64,000 bases of DNA from Anaerohalosphaeraceae bacterium (lineage in GTDB: Bacteria > Planctomycetota > Phycisphaerae > Sedimentisphaerales > Anaerohalosphaeraceae), in the NCBI GenBank assembly GCA_035378985.1, contig DAOSUR010000001.1:186001-250000 (forward strand), read 5' to 3'. The notes under the pieces were generated by a model. It had not been told where the DNA came from. It saw only the letters and a list, made by a program, of their open reading frames with translations, and ran no database searches. Both the position numbers and the translations under genes were made by a program. Shown here one piece after another: positions 1 through 8,164 of this stretch; the stretch's first letter is position 1, and each line of letters opens with the position of its first letter.

Positions 1-854
1 ACGGTTGTCTCATCCAGATTCGGTCTGCGTTCAAAATAGTCCTGAACCACCGACAATCCGGAGCGGTCTCCCAATCCCCCCAGCTGTTCTGCCGCAGCCA
101 GCCGAACCTCGAGGACATCATCCTGAAGCATCGTCTGCACGGCCATCAGGGCATCGGGGGTCCCCAGCGCCCCCATACAGCGAATTCCCCAGATGCGGTC
201 ATCGTGATATTTGCTGATCAGCAGCGGCCAAATTTTGTCCCGATAGACCTTCGGGTCCTGCAGACGTGCCATAGACTCAACTGTCTGGAAAAGCACTTTT
301 TCATTGGAATTGCCGGCGGTCATCAATTCCCAAAGAAGCGGCAGGTCTTCCCGTTTTCCCATTTTGCCGACCAGAAGAGCGGCATTGGCCGCTACTGTGG
401 GATTGGGATTTTTGAGGGCCTCCAGAATCCGAGCCCTGTACTCAAGAGCCCCAATCCTGGAGAGGCCGTAAGCGGCGGCAATCCGCACATTCGGATTGGA
501 ATCCTCCAGCTTCTTCAGCAAGGCCTGCCTGCAGGAGGTGCACTGCATATCCCCCATTGCCACAAGAGCCGCAAAACGAACAGTCACTTTAGGGTCATCG
601 GCTAACTGCATAATTTTTGGAAGAAACATTTCCTGTCGGGTTTGTGCCGCAACTTCAATCGCCGCCGTGCGAACGTAAGAACTGGGATTCTCCAGCCCTT
701 CCTTGACAATGTTCCTTGCCTGCGGCACCATTGCCTGAATTGCAGCAGATGCCGGTTGGTAGACAGGCATCTGAACCGTCGATATCGACGAATCACACCC
801 GGATAAAACAGACCATACGAACAACAAACTAACACCAAACAACCATTTTTTCAT
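1..854 (-). CDS. HEAT-repeat lipoprotein (3' end outside window)
   Basis: I translated this region from the reverse strand; the frame is open to the left edge of the window, so the C-terminus is missing. The protein begins MKKWLFGVSLLFVWSVLSGC, a lipoprotein signal peptide with lipobox LSGC (Cys20). About 265 further residues consist of repeated helical units of the HEAT type (for example NPNVRIAAAYGLSRIGA and DDVLEVRLAAAEQLGGLG). HEAT repeats usually act as protein-binding scaffolds; the partner is unknown. The start ATG at 854-852 has a purine-rich AAAGGGAA 6-13 bases upstream. It lies in the same frame as the preceding lnt gene with no stop between them (see the finding). It is the last visible gene of a minus-strand run with tight spacing. 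Being next to the lipoprotein N-acyltransferase may be coincidental. Confidence 0.8.
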   Translation of the reverse strand, partial: MKKWLFGVSLLFVWSVLSGCDSSISTVQMPVYQPASAAIQAMVPQARNIVKEGLENPSSYVRTAAIEVAAQTRQEMFLPKIMQLADDPKVTVRFAALVAMGDMQCTSCRQALLKKLEDSNPNVRIAAAYGLSRIGALEYRARILEALKNPNPTVAANAALLVGKMGKREDLPLLWELMTAGNSNEKVLFQTVESMARLQDPKVYRDKIWPLLISKYHDDRIWGIRCMGALGTPDALMAVQTMLQDDVLEVRLAAAEQLGGLGDRSGLSVVQDYFERRPNLDETT

Positions 855-2543
855 ATAGGGTTCCCTTTTTTCATCTCCATACAGTTTATCCGCCAGTGCC
901 GCCAGCACAACCCCCAAAAGAGCAATTCCCAACACCCCATCCAGCCGGCGTCCCCAGCGTGTAAACAGAGTGATTCGGGAATCCAGTACAACACGGTCCA
1001 CAAACCATCCTTCTGCATCCGGCCCCTGGCGTAAAACGGCCTTTGTGGGGAGAGTGCCGGCCAGATATTCGTTGCGGATTTGCCCCAACGGGTCAATCAA
1101 ACAGCTGATGCCCGTGTTGACGCTGCGAAGAATCGAAATCCGGTTTTCGATACACCGAAAGACCGTGATGGCCATCCGCTGGGCCTGCTCGACCGTCGGA
1201 TATACTTTGCCGTCTTTGTAGCGAACATACCAGCCGTCATTGCTGATATTAACCAGAAAATCGGCTTTTCGGCCCTCCTTATCCAAAACCATTTTCCGGC
1301 ATAAGGTCGAATCGGTATCCTCATAACAAATCAGAACACTGAAACTGTATCGTTGGCCTTCTTTCTCAATAGTAAAACGGGTATATTTTTGGCCGGGAGT
1401 CAGATTGTAGTCGTAATCATAGGGGCTGAGCTGATGGATAAAGTCATACAGCCGCGGCAGTGTTTGACGGAAGGGAATGTATTCGCCGAACGGGACCAAA
1501 TGAATCTTGTCATACCGGCTGGGATTTTGCTGACCGTTCGGTTCATACAAAAAAGCGGTATTATACTGGTCGGCCGCAACCGGCTCACCGCTGGAAGTGC
1601 TGATGCGGACAGCGTGAGCCCCTACCAGCAAATAGCCGCGGTCTTCCGCAAACTGTCGGATTTGGCGGTCAAACTGACGGGCTGTACTTTCCGGAGGCAG
1701 ATAATACAGATAGTCCGGATTTAAGGAGGCCAACACCATCGTTTCCGGCCAAGCCGCCATCCATGCACCGGCATTAAAACAGGGTTCGCTCAAGTCCAGG
1801 AGGGTTTGAAGAATAGCCGGACCGTTTTCGCTGAGTTCCTTAATATGGGAGGGAATATTGGTCTGGACAGCCCCCACCAGCGGGCTGTCCGATAAAAACC
1901 GCTGCGATTGCCGCAGTTGGTAGGCACCATAGAACCAATTCAGCCCCAGCAGCAAACCGACCGCCGCACTTTTTATCAGATTGGCCGACCTGCGAAGCCG
2001 TCCGCAAGCCGCATCCATCAGCAGGTCAGCCGCCAGACCGTTCACAGCGGCAATCAGCACCGAGACTCCTAACTGGCCGAAAATATCACAGATTTGAATC
2101 ATCGTCAGATTGCGGTACTGGCTGTGAGCCAGAAAATACCAGCTGAAACCGGTAAACAGGACACTCTGCCAGGTCTCCGCTCCTGCCACAATCAGCGGAG
2201 CCCAAACCGTCAGCGGCCAGGATTTTCGTCGGACAAATCGGACCGCAAAGGCCAGAACAGGCCCATAGCAGGCCTGCACCAGACAAAAAGCCAGATAGCC
2301 GGGAAAGGTCACCCCGATGAGCCAGTAGAGGTTCACCAGCCAGTACACCAGCCAGATGCCGTAAACGACAGGCAGAAGGATTTTTAATGTCAGCGGCGGT
2401 CGGCAGGCCAGCAGAAAAGGCACCCAGGCGAACCACGCCGCCCACGCCTGGTCATACGGCGCCTGACAAATCGTCAGCAAAAACGCGGAGAGTGCCGGTA
2501 AACCAGCTGCCCAAAAAAAAGATTTTATTTTCGGCCCTGACAT
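851..2543 (-). CDS. lnt: Apolipoprotein N-acyltransferase
   Basis: About 563 residues, read from the reverse strand. Lnt transfers an acyl chain to the N-terminal cysteine of lipoproteins in the inner membrane. The N-terminal 200 residues form several hydrophobic segments. The C-terminal part is a nitrilase-type domain with the expected triad: Glu267 in AWPETMV, Lys346 in YDKIHLVPFGEYIP and Cys406 in VLICYED. A final membrane helix (GVLGIALLGVVLAALA) follows. The ATG at 2543-2541 overlaps the end of the methyltransferase gene by 19 bases. As written, the frame has no stop and continues into the HEAT lipoprotein. Removing one A from the A6 run just before the junction would give an ending of ...GNPI-stop, with TGA overlapping the next ATG as ATGA. 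I placed the 3' end at that TGA (853-851). Confidence 0.88.
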
Positions 2544-3493
2544 GGGCATATCTCCGGCAGAAACGACAGAATCAGGTCCGGCTTGTAGTGTTTGCCGTTG
2601 TTCATACGAACAGCAAACTGCCGGCAAAGAAGAAAGATTAACTTTTCATTCGTTCGATAGGCATCTGCAGAACGGCCGATTTCAAAAACCAGCCGCTTCA
2701 ATTCCAGCATTTCATGCATCGACAGACCGCTGAAAGTTCTGCTTTTTTTCACGTCAGCCAAACGCCTTCGAGTGTTTTCAACATACTCCTCGGAAATATC
2801 AATCCCGCAATACTCTCGTCCAAGCTGAAACGCCGCGGCCGCCGTCGTGCCCGAACCGATAAAGGGGTCCAGCACACAATCGCCGGGATTGGAGCTGGCG
2901 GAGATAATCCGGGCCAGAAGGAGTTCGGGCATCTGACACGGATGCCAGCCTTGCCGTTCGCGAAATGTCCCGCATACACGTGAATAGGTATTCCACACAT
3001 CATCCGGCAGCTTGCCGCAGGACTGGGCACGCTTGTCATTGTAAACCAACTGACGGTCAGAAGGAACTCGAACAGCCCAATCATTGAAGGTGAATTGCTG
3101 AGGATTTTTTACAAAGTAAAAGATGTGGGTATGGGAGCGGGCGAATTTGTTTCGGGTCTGCTGGCCGAAGGTATAATGCCAGATAATCCAGTTGCGCAGC
3201 GTCAGGCCCAGGTCCTCTCCAATCAGCCGCACGTGAGCAGCATAGTCATCTCCGATGGCAATATAGAAGGAACCGGTCGGCTTGAGCACACCCAGACAGG
3301 CACTTATCCAGTCGCGTGTCCAGGCCAGATACCGGTTCTTTTCAACCCGGTCGCGGTATTTATCGTACTGATAGCCGATATTGAACGGCGGGTCGGCGAA
3401 AATTAAATCCGCAAAAGGTTCATTCACCTTCCGCAGGATTTCAATACAGTCTCCGCACAGGATGGTATTTCGGAGGTTTTGCATGCCGGACAT
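2525..3493 (-). CDS. Site-specific DNA methyltransferase (N4/N6 type), orphan
   Basis: Adenine-N6 or cytosine-N4 DNA methyltransferase of the beta order. The catalytic motif IV (ADPPFNIGY) is near the N-terminus, and the AdoMet-binding motif I (DPFIGSGTTAAAA) follows the target-recognition region. The IDISEEYVE stretch fits the next SAM-pocket motif. After the catalytic domain comes a helical tail of about 80 residues that I cannot assign. I chose ATG 3493 (MSGMQNLRNT); ATG 3484 is also possible, and the upstream extension begins with TTG. No restriction endonuclease gene lies nearby, so this looks like a solitary regulatory or protective methylase. It sits inside a housekeeping run, 60 bases after the lipoprotein gene, and overlaps lnt. 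Confidence 0.88.
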   Translation of the reverse strand: MSGMQNLRNTILCGDCIEILRKVNEPFADLIFADPPFNIGYQYDKYRDRVEKNRYLAWTRDWISACLGVLKPTGSFYIAIGDDYAAHVRLIGEDLGLTLRNWIIWHYTFGQQTRNKFARSHTHIFYFVKNPQQFTFNDWAVRVPSDRQLVYNDKRAQSCGKLPDDVWNTYSRVCGTFRERQGWHPCQMPELLLARIISASSNPGDCVLDPFIGSGTTAAAAFQLGREYCGIDISEEYVENTRRRLADVKKSRTFSGLSMHEMLELKRLVFEIGRSADAYRTNEKLIFLLCRQFAVRMNNGKHYKPDLILSFLPEICPCQGRK

Positions 3494-3553
3494 CTTACCG
3501 CCGGCGGTGTGATTTTCAAGCCGGAACCACGCCGGCCTCAACCAAAGACCGGC

Positions 3554-4162
3554 TCAGCGGATGCGGAGGGGTTTTTGGGTTCGAAGGACTTTGCCGGTCA
3601 GATAATCCGTAAACTCCACCTTTACGGTCAACTCGCAGGCCTTTTCCGGCAGAATCGCCTCAACATTCCACATCAGCCGATAGTAAGCCCCCATCAGCGA
3701 ACGTCCCCATTTCGTTTTCAGCTCTTCCGCACCGACCGTCCACAAACCAAGCAGATGTTCCCCCGCCGAAACATCCAGATGCCAAAGAGAGACATGAACT
3801 TGTCCCGGGGCTTTTACCACATCCCCCGCCTGGTCGACGGGCTCCAGATGCACCCGCAGGGTTTCAACCTTCCCGTCTCGATTTTCATCGGTCAGGGCGG
3901 TGCCTTTGGCCAGGCGAATCTGCATCAGCCGATCGAGGGCCGACAGACGAAGGGCCGGATTCAGGGAAGACAGCATGCTGCACTGTTCGAGCAGCTGGCG
4001 GTTTTCTTCTTCCAGCCGTTCGGCTTTCGTTTCAAGCTGGTTTTTGGCGGCCTGAAGGTCGCGGACCTGCTGCCAGAGAGCGGTTTGAGACGGCGGAGTT
4101 GAACAGCCGACTGTCCAAACGACTGCCGTCAAAACCAGAATAGTCATCAGCCGCCCGGTCAT
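3554..4162 (-). CDS. Coiled-coil lipoprotein of unknown function
   Basis: 202 residues. The start at 4162 is preceded by GGAAAGGG at a normal spacing and opens a clear lipoprotein signal (MTGRLMTILVLTAVVWTVGC, lipobox TVGC). The open frame extends 80 codons further upstream, but that part is arginine-rich and overlaps clpP, so I reject it. Residues about 28-60 form a coiled coil (DLQAAKNQLETKAERLEEEN). The rest looks like a beta-rich globular domain (VHVSLWHLDVSAG, LTVKVEFTDYLTGKVL). I do not recognise a named family. It starts 19 bases after the clpP stop, so it is probably in the same transcript. It is likely anchored to the outer or inner membrane and faces the periplasm. Confidence 0.78.
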   Translation of the reverse strand: MTGRLMTILVLTAVVWTVGCSTPPSQTALWQQVRDLQAAKNQLETKAERLEEENRQLLEQCSMLSSLNPALRLSALDRLMQIRLAKGTALTDENRDGKVETLRVHLEPVDQAGDVVKAPGQVHVSLWHLDVSAGEHLLGLWTVGAEELKTKWGRSLMGAYYRLMWNVEAILPEKACELTVKVEFTDYLTGKVLRTQKPLRIR

Positions 4163-4181
4163 AACAGCCCTTTCCGAAGCA

Positions 4182-4826
4182 TTAGTCGGCTTCGTCCGAC
4201 TCCGTTTTGGTCTTCGGCAGAACCGCCGGGGCCTTCTGGAGGATTTTGTCCGCCAGACCATACGCCACGGCCTCTTCGGCCTCCAGCCAGAGATTGCGGT
4301 CGCAGTCCTTTTCAATCTGTTCCGGAGTTTTGCCGGTGTGGAACGACAAAATCTGATAAAGCCGTGTGCGCAGCCGCAGGATTTCCTTGGCTTCAATTTC
4401 AATATCGGTGGCCGCTCCGGTCATCACTCCCGAAATCAGCGGCTGATGCAGGAGCACGCGGCTGTTGGGCAGAATAAACCGTTTTCCCGATGTCCCCCCC
4501 GCAAAAAGCACCGCCCCCATGCTGGCGGCCTGACCGACACAATAGGTCGCGACAGGACACCGCAGGAACCGCATCGTATCATAAATCGCCAGACCCGCCG
4601 TAATCACCCCGCCGGGAGAATTGATATAAAAATGAATATCCGCCTCGCTGTCCTCATTGCTCAAAAAGAGCATCTGAGCAATAATCAGGTTGGCGACTTC
4701 ATCCTCAATCTGGCCGCCCAGAAAGATAATCCGGTCCTTCAGCAGGCGGGAAAAGATATCATAGGCCCGCTCGCCGCGGCCGGTTTTCTCGATCACAATC
4801 GGGACAAGATTCTGATTGACTCGCAT
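4182..4826 (-). CDS. clpP: ATP-dependent Clp protease proteolytic subunit (second copy)
   Basis: 214 residues from ATG 4826 (MRVNQNLVPIV), which has TGAGGA just upstream. Serine peptidase of family S14 that forms the barrel chamber of the Clp protease. The catalytic serine is in the canonical GQAASMGA context, the histidine in VLLHQPL, and the aspartate lies in the KDCDRNLWL stretch. The oligomerisation and substrate-groove segment YINSPGGVITAGLAIYDTM is intact. It lies 28 bases downstream of a second, divergent clpP gene, so the two products may form a mixed barrel, as in other bacteria with clpP1-clpP2 pairs. No clpX is in the visible part of the operon. Confidence 0.95.
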   Translation of the reverse strand: MRVNQNLVPIVIEKTGRGERAYDIFSRLLKDRIIFLGGQIEDEVANLIIAQMLFLSNEDSEADIHFYINSPGGVITAGLAIYDTMRFLRCPVATYCVGQAASMGAVLFAGGTSGKRFILPNSRVLLHQPLISGVMTGAATDIEIEAKEILRLRTRLYQILSFHTGKTPEQIEKDCDRNLWLEAEEAVAYGLADKILQKAPAVLPKTKTESDEAD

Positions 4827-4854
4827 AGATTCCTCACGGATGAGTAGAAAGATT

Positions 4855-5514
4855 TCAGAGGACCGGTTTTTGCTTTTTCTCTTCCGGATGCTCCTGAAGC
4901 ACATCATCGATCAGACCGTATTCCTTGGCCTCCTGAGCGGTCATATACTTGTCGCGTTCGGTTTCCTGCGCGATTTTCTCGACGGGCTGTCCGGTGTGAA
5001 AGGCCAGGATTTCATTAATCATCTTTTTGGCCTTCAGAATCTCTTCGGCCTGGATTTTGATGTCGGCGGCCTGTCCGCTGACGCCGCCCCAGGGCTGATG
5101 AAGCATCACTTTGGCATGCGGCAGGGCATACCGCCGGCCCTTGGTGCCCGCTGCCAGAATCACCGCCGCTCCCGACTGGGCCCGGCCGATGCAGTAGGTC
5201 GCCACCGGAGAGCCGATAAACCGCATTGTATCATAGATGGCCATCGTGTCGTCCACGCTGCCGCCCGGAGAATTGATGTACAGACTGATTTCCACGCCGC
5301 GCTTCAGATTGTCCAGGTACAGCAGCTTCATAATCACTTCGGTGGCCAGCCGGTAGGAAATCTCCCCGATCATAAACACAATCCGGTTTTCCAGCAGCAG
5401 GTCGTCGAGCGTCATTTCGCGGGTGCGCTGATAACCCGGTCCCTGCAGGTGCGGGTCGAAGGCAAACGGCCGCTGCGGCTCTGACTGGTTGAGCGGATAC
5501 AGCATCATTTCCAT
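4855..5514 (-). CDS. clpP: ATP-dependent Clp protease proteolytic subunit (first copy)
   Basis: About 219 residues from ATG 5514; ATG codons at 5508 and 5505 are alternatives, with AGGATGGA just upstream of them. ClpP fold with YINSPGGSVDDTMAIYDTM, the catalytic serine in the less usual context GRAQSGAAV (canonical is AASMGA), His in MLHQPWGG, and the acidic residue in ETERDKYM. The active-site context differs from the neighbouring clpP, which supports specialised subunits rather than a recent duplication. It lies between tig (109 bases upstream) and the second clpP (28 bases downstream), the usual tig-clp neighbourhood. Confidence 0.94.
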   Translation of the reverse strand: MEMMLYPLNQSEPQRPFAFDPHLQGPGYQRTREMTLDDLLLENRIVFMIGEISYRLATEVIMKLLYLDNLKRGVEISLYINSPGGSVDDTMAIYDTMRFIGSPVATYCIGRAQSGAAVILAAGTKGRRYALPHAKVMLHQPWGGVSGQAADIKIQAEEILKAKKMINEILAFHTGQPVEKIAQETERDKYMTAQEAKEYGLIDDVLQEHPEEKKQKPVL

Positions 5515-5622
5515 CCTGTTCTTGTTTTTGAAGGTTCCAGCTGTTTTTCTATCGGACGAACGCCGCTCCGGCAGGCCCGGAAGACCTGCCGGAACGACGA
5601 CTATATCGGACAATCCGCCGCC

Positions 5623-7167
5623 CTACTTTTCCTCTTTCTGGTCCTTTTTGGCGGCTTTGGGTTTGCGTTTGGCCTGCGTTTCTTCGCGGCTCTTGTGCTT
5701 TTCCGCCGTTTCTTTTTCTTCCTTTTTAGCGGCAGCCTCGTGTTTTCCTTCCGTCTTCTTTTCCGCCCGCTTGCGGGGCTTGTGGACCTCTTCCGCTGCA
5801 GGGGCGGGAATTTCTTCGGTCTCTATGATTTTGGCCTTCTCGAGAATCTTCTCGATGCACTTCTGTTCTCGCACCTGCAGAGCAAACTGGGCCAGCGAGC
5901 CGTCTCGAGCCAGCTCTTCCCGCATCTTTTCCGGCCGCCGACCTCGCTGGGCCGCCACGGCCGCAATATGACCGTTGATTTCCTCTTCCGTTACTTCGAT
6001 GCCGAACTGGTCGGCAATCTTGCTCATGATGAAAAACAGCTTCAGCTGTTCTTTGGCCTGCTGGTCGGAGCTGGCCCGCAGCTGGTCCATCTGCTGCTCG
6101 ATTTCCTCTTTGGAAACGCCCTGCATCAGCAGATTAACATAGCGCCGCTGCAGGATAGCCAGAGACTGATCGGCCGCCATATCCGCCGGCAGATCGAAAT
6201 CGATGTTCTTCTGCAGATAGGCATAAACCTGGTCCACCATGGCCGCCCGGGCCTGCCGCTCCGTGGCGGTTTCCAGATAATCCCGAACCCGCCCTTTGAG
6301 CTCATCGAGCGTACTGACGCCGAAACGGCTGAAAAACTCCTCGTTCAGTTCAGCGGGCTTGAGCATCTTGACTTCTTTGACGGTAATCTTTATGTCAACC
6401 TTCTTGCCGCGGAAGCGTTCATTAAAATAGGTGGACGGCACGTCCACTGTAACGGTGCGCTCATCGCCATGTTTGGCCCCACGGAGCAGCTCCGCCAGTC
6501 CTTCCACCGGAACCCCCGCCACAAAACCGGGGTCGCGGACAAAGATTTCGATGCTGTCCTGTTTGTCCTGTCCCTCTTCCCCTTCCACATGCACAATCAC
6601 ATCGGCAATGACCTGGTCGCCTGCTTCCACAGCCTCTTCTTTGGGCACCCACATCCCGGAACGTTTCCGCATGGATTCGATTTCCTCCTGGATGCTCTCC
6701 TCAGTCACTTCAACCTTGGGCTTGCGGATTTCGATGCCTTCCAGATTGGGCAGTTCAAATTCCGGACGCACTTCCACTTCAAAACTGTACACCAGCGGAC
6801 CGCTGTCCGGCAGGGTGATTTCCTCGTGCTTGATATCCGGATCGCCCAGGTAATCCACTTTATTGTCTTTCAGAGCCGCCTCCGCAGATTCAGCCATCAG
6901 CTGAAGTTTCACCTGATTGCGGACATCGGTGCCGAATCGTTTCTCAAGCAGACGAATAGGAGCGCGGCCTCTTCGGAACCCCGGAATAATGACATCCTGT
7001 CGAAGTTCTTTATATTTTTCATCCAGAAGAGCTTTTATTTTCTCCTCGGGGACCTCCACGGTAACCTTTTTCTTACAGGGACCAATATCCTCGATTTTTA
7101 CCACGTTGGGTACTGTGGGCTGATCTTGGGTTTCGTTTTGCTGATTATCCTTGGATTCTTCCGCCAT
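5623..7167 (-). CDS. tig: Trigger factor (ribosome-associated chaperone)
   Basis: 514 residues. Binds nascent chains at the ribosome exit tunnel. The ribosome-docking signature is present as IIPGFRRGRAP (about residues 60-70). It is followed by an FKBP-like peptidyl-prolyl isomerase region (about 155-260) and the long helical C-terminal domain. It is longer than the usual roughly 430 residues because of a polar N-terminal extension of about 20 residues and a Lys/Glu/Ala-rich tail of about 70 residues (KPRKRAEKKTEGKHEAAAKK). The start has TTAGGAG 8-14 bases upstream. It is the first gene of the minus-strand run tig-clpP-clpP-lipoprotein-methyltransferase-lnt-HEAT. Confidence 0.96.
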   Translation of the reverse strand: MAEESKDNQQNETQDQPTVPNVVKIEDIGPCKKKVTVEVPEEKIKALLDEKYKELRQDVIIPGFRRGRAPIRLLEKRFGTDVRNQVKLQLMAESAEAALKDNKVDYLGDPDIKHEEITLPDSGPLVYSFEVEVRPEFELPNLEGIEIRKPKVEVTEESIQEEIESMRKRSGMWVPKEEAVEAGDQVIADVIVHVEGEEGQDKQDSIEIFVRDPGFVAGVPVEGLAELLRGAKHGDERTVTVDVPSTYFNERFRGKKVDIKITVKEVKMLKPAELNEEFFSRFGVSTLDELKGRVRDYLETATERQARAAMVDQVYAYLQKNIDFDLPADMAADQSLAILQRRYVNLLMQGVSKEEIEQQMDQLRASSDQQAKEQLKLFFIMSKIADQFGIEVTEEEINGHIAAVAAQRGRRPEKMREELARDGSLAQFALQVREQKCIEKILEKAKIIETEEIPAPAAEEVHKPRKRAEKKTEGKHEAAAKKEEKETAEKHKSREETQAKRKPKAAKKDQKEEK

Positions 7168-7407
7168 TTGAGGACTCCTAAGTTTTTATTTTTCTTGCTC
7201 TTATAACAAAAACGGCCGCCGAAATATCCTTTCGCCGACCTCAAGTTCCATCCTTCCTGCTCCCGCAGGATTCCAAGCACTTAAGCGACCAGCGCCAGAC
7301 TAAATTGTGTTAGCCGATAACTCGCTAAAGCTATGTCAATAAAAGATTTAGGAAACCCACCCGGATTTCCCTGTCTTCGATAAGACATTCAGGCCTTCCG
7401 GCCTCAA

Positions 7408-7479
7408 AGCGGGCGATGAGATTTGAACTCACGACATTCACGTTGGCAACGTGACGCTCTACCCCTGAGCTACGCCCGC
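7408..7479 (-). tRNA. tRNA-Gly (anticodon GCC)
   Basis: The reverse strand folds as a cloverleaf. The acceptor stem GCGGGCG pairs with CGCCCGC. The D arm contains GCTCAGGGGTAGAGC. The anticodon arm is TCACG-TTGCCAA-CGTGA with anticodon GCC, and the T arm is GTGAG-TTCAAAT-CTCAT. The discriminator is U, as usual for tRNA-Gly, and no CCA is encoded. The 240 bases between it and tig hold two short hairpins (GAGGCC-GGAA-GGCCT and TGTCTT-ATCG-AAGACA) and no gene that I can see. Confidence 0.95.
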
Positions 7480-7560
7480 ATAATCGCCCTATTAAATAAA
7501 ACAAAAAGCACGGTTTGTAAAGAGTTTTTTCTCAAAAAACGCGTTTGTAAAAAACAGATT

Positions 7561-7971
7561 TTACTCTCCGAGAACCTGAACAATCACCTTGCGGCTGCGC
7601 GGGCCGTCAAACTCACAAAAATAAATCCCCTGCCAGGTTCCGAGAACCAGCCGGCCCTTTTCCAAAAGAATTCGCTCGCTGCACCCGACCAGAGAGGATT
7701 TCACGTGGGCATCGGAATTGCCTTCGGAGTGCTGATAGCCGGCCCGATGCGCCGGCACCAGGGCCTCCAGCGTCAAAAGAATATCGTGCACGACATCCGG
7801 GTCGGCATTTTCGTTAATCGTAATGCCGGCTGTCGTATGCGGGGTATAAACGGTCACCTGGCCGTTCTGAATCCCGCTTTCGCGAATGATTCCGGCCACT
7901 TGTTCTGTGATGTCCGCCATTTCACAGCGGCGCCGCGTGGATATTGAGATCGTCTGCTGAACAATTTTCAT
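7561..7971 (-). CDS. YjbQ / UPF0047 family protein
   Basis: 136 residues from ATG 7971 (MKIVQQTISIST); the frame extends ten codons further upstream, but AAGGG precedes the internal ATG. Members of this small beta-barrel family carry conserved histidines, seen here as YTPHTTAGITINEN, HRAGYQHSEGNSDAHVKSSLVG and GTWQGIYFCEFDGPR. Some members show weak thiamine-phosphate synthase activity; the physiological role is not settled. The gene stands alone on the minus strand between tRNA-Gly and the divergent TonB receptor genes. Confidence 0.9.
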   Translation of the reverse strand: MKIVQQTISISTRRRCEMADITEQVAGIIRESGIQNGQVTVYTPHTTAGITINENADPDVVHDILLTLEALVPAHRAGYQHSEGNSDAHVKSSLVGCSERILLEKGRLVLGTWQGIYFCEFDGPRSRKVIVQVLGE

Positions 7972-8164
7972 AAAATCTTCGCCCTTTCGTTTTAGAATCA
8001 TACCCGCTGAATTAAAAGCGTTATCGGACCCTGTTCAAACAGAAAAATCGTTTTTATCAAATCTTACAACAAATATAACCCCTACAAACCATTTTGAAAG
8101 TATTTCCCATAAAGCCGCTTTATTTGATTTCCGAAGAGTTTGGCAGGTTTTTCTGAAAGGGAAT

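Noticed and set aside
3554..4402. Longer version of the coiled-coil lipoprotein starting at 4402
   Set aside because: The extra 80 residues are arginine-rich and antisense-like, overlap clpP, and would bury a perfect lipoprotein signal peptide inside the protein.
5695..7206. Long plus-strand open frame opposite tig (about 500 codons)
   Set aside because: It is a shadow of the tig coding strand: Phe/Leu/His-rich, with no ribosome binding site and no domain. Tig is unmistakable on the other strand.
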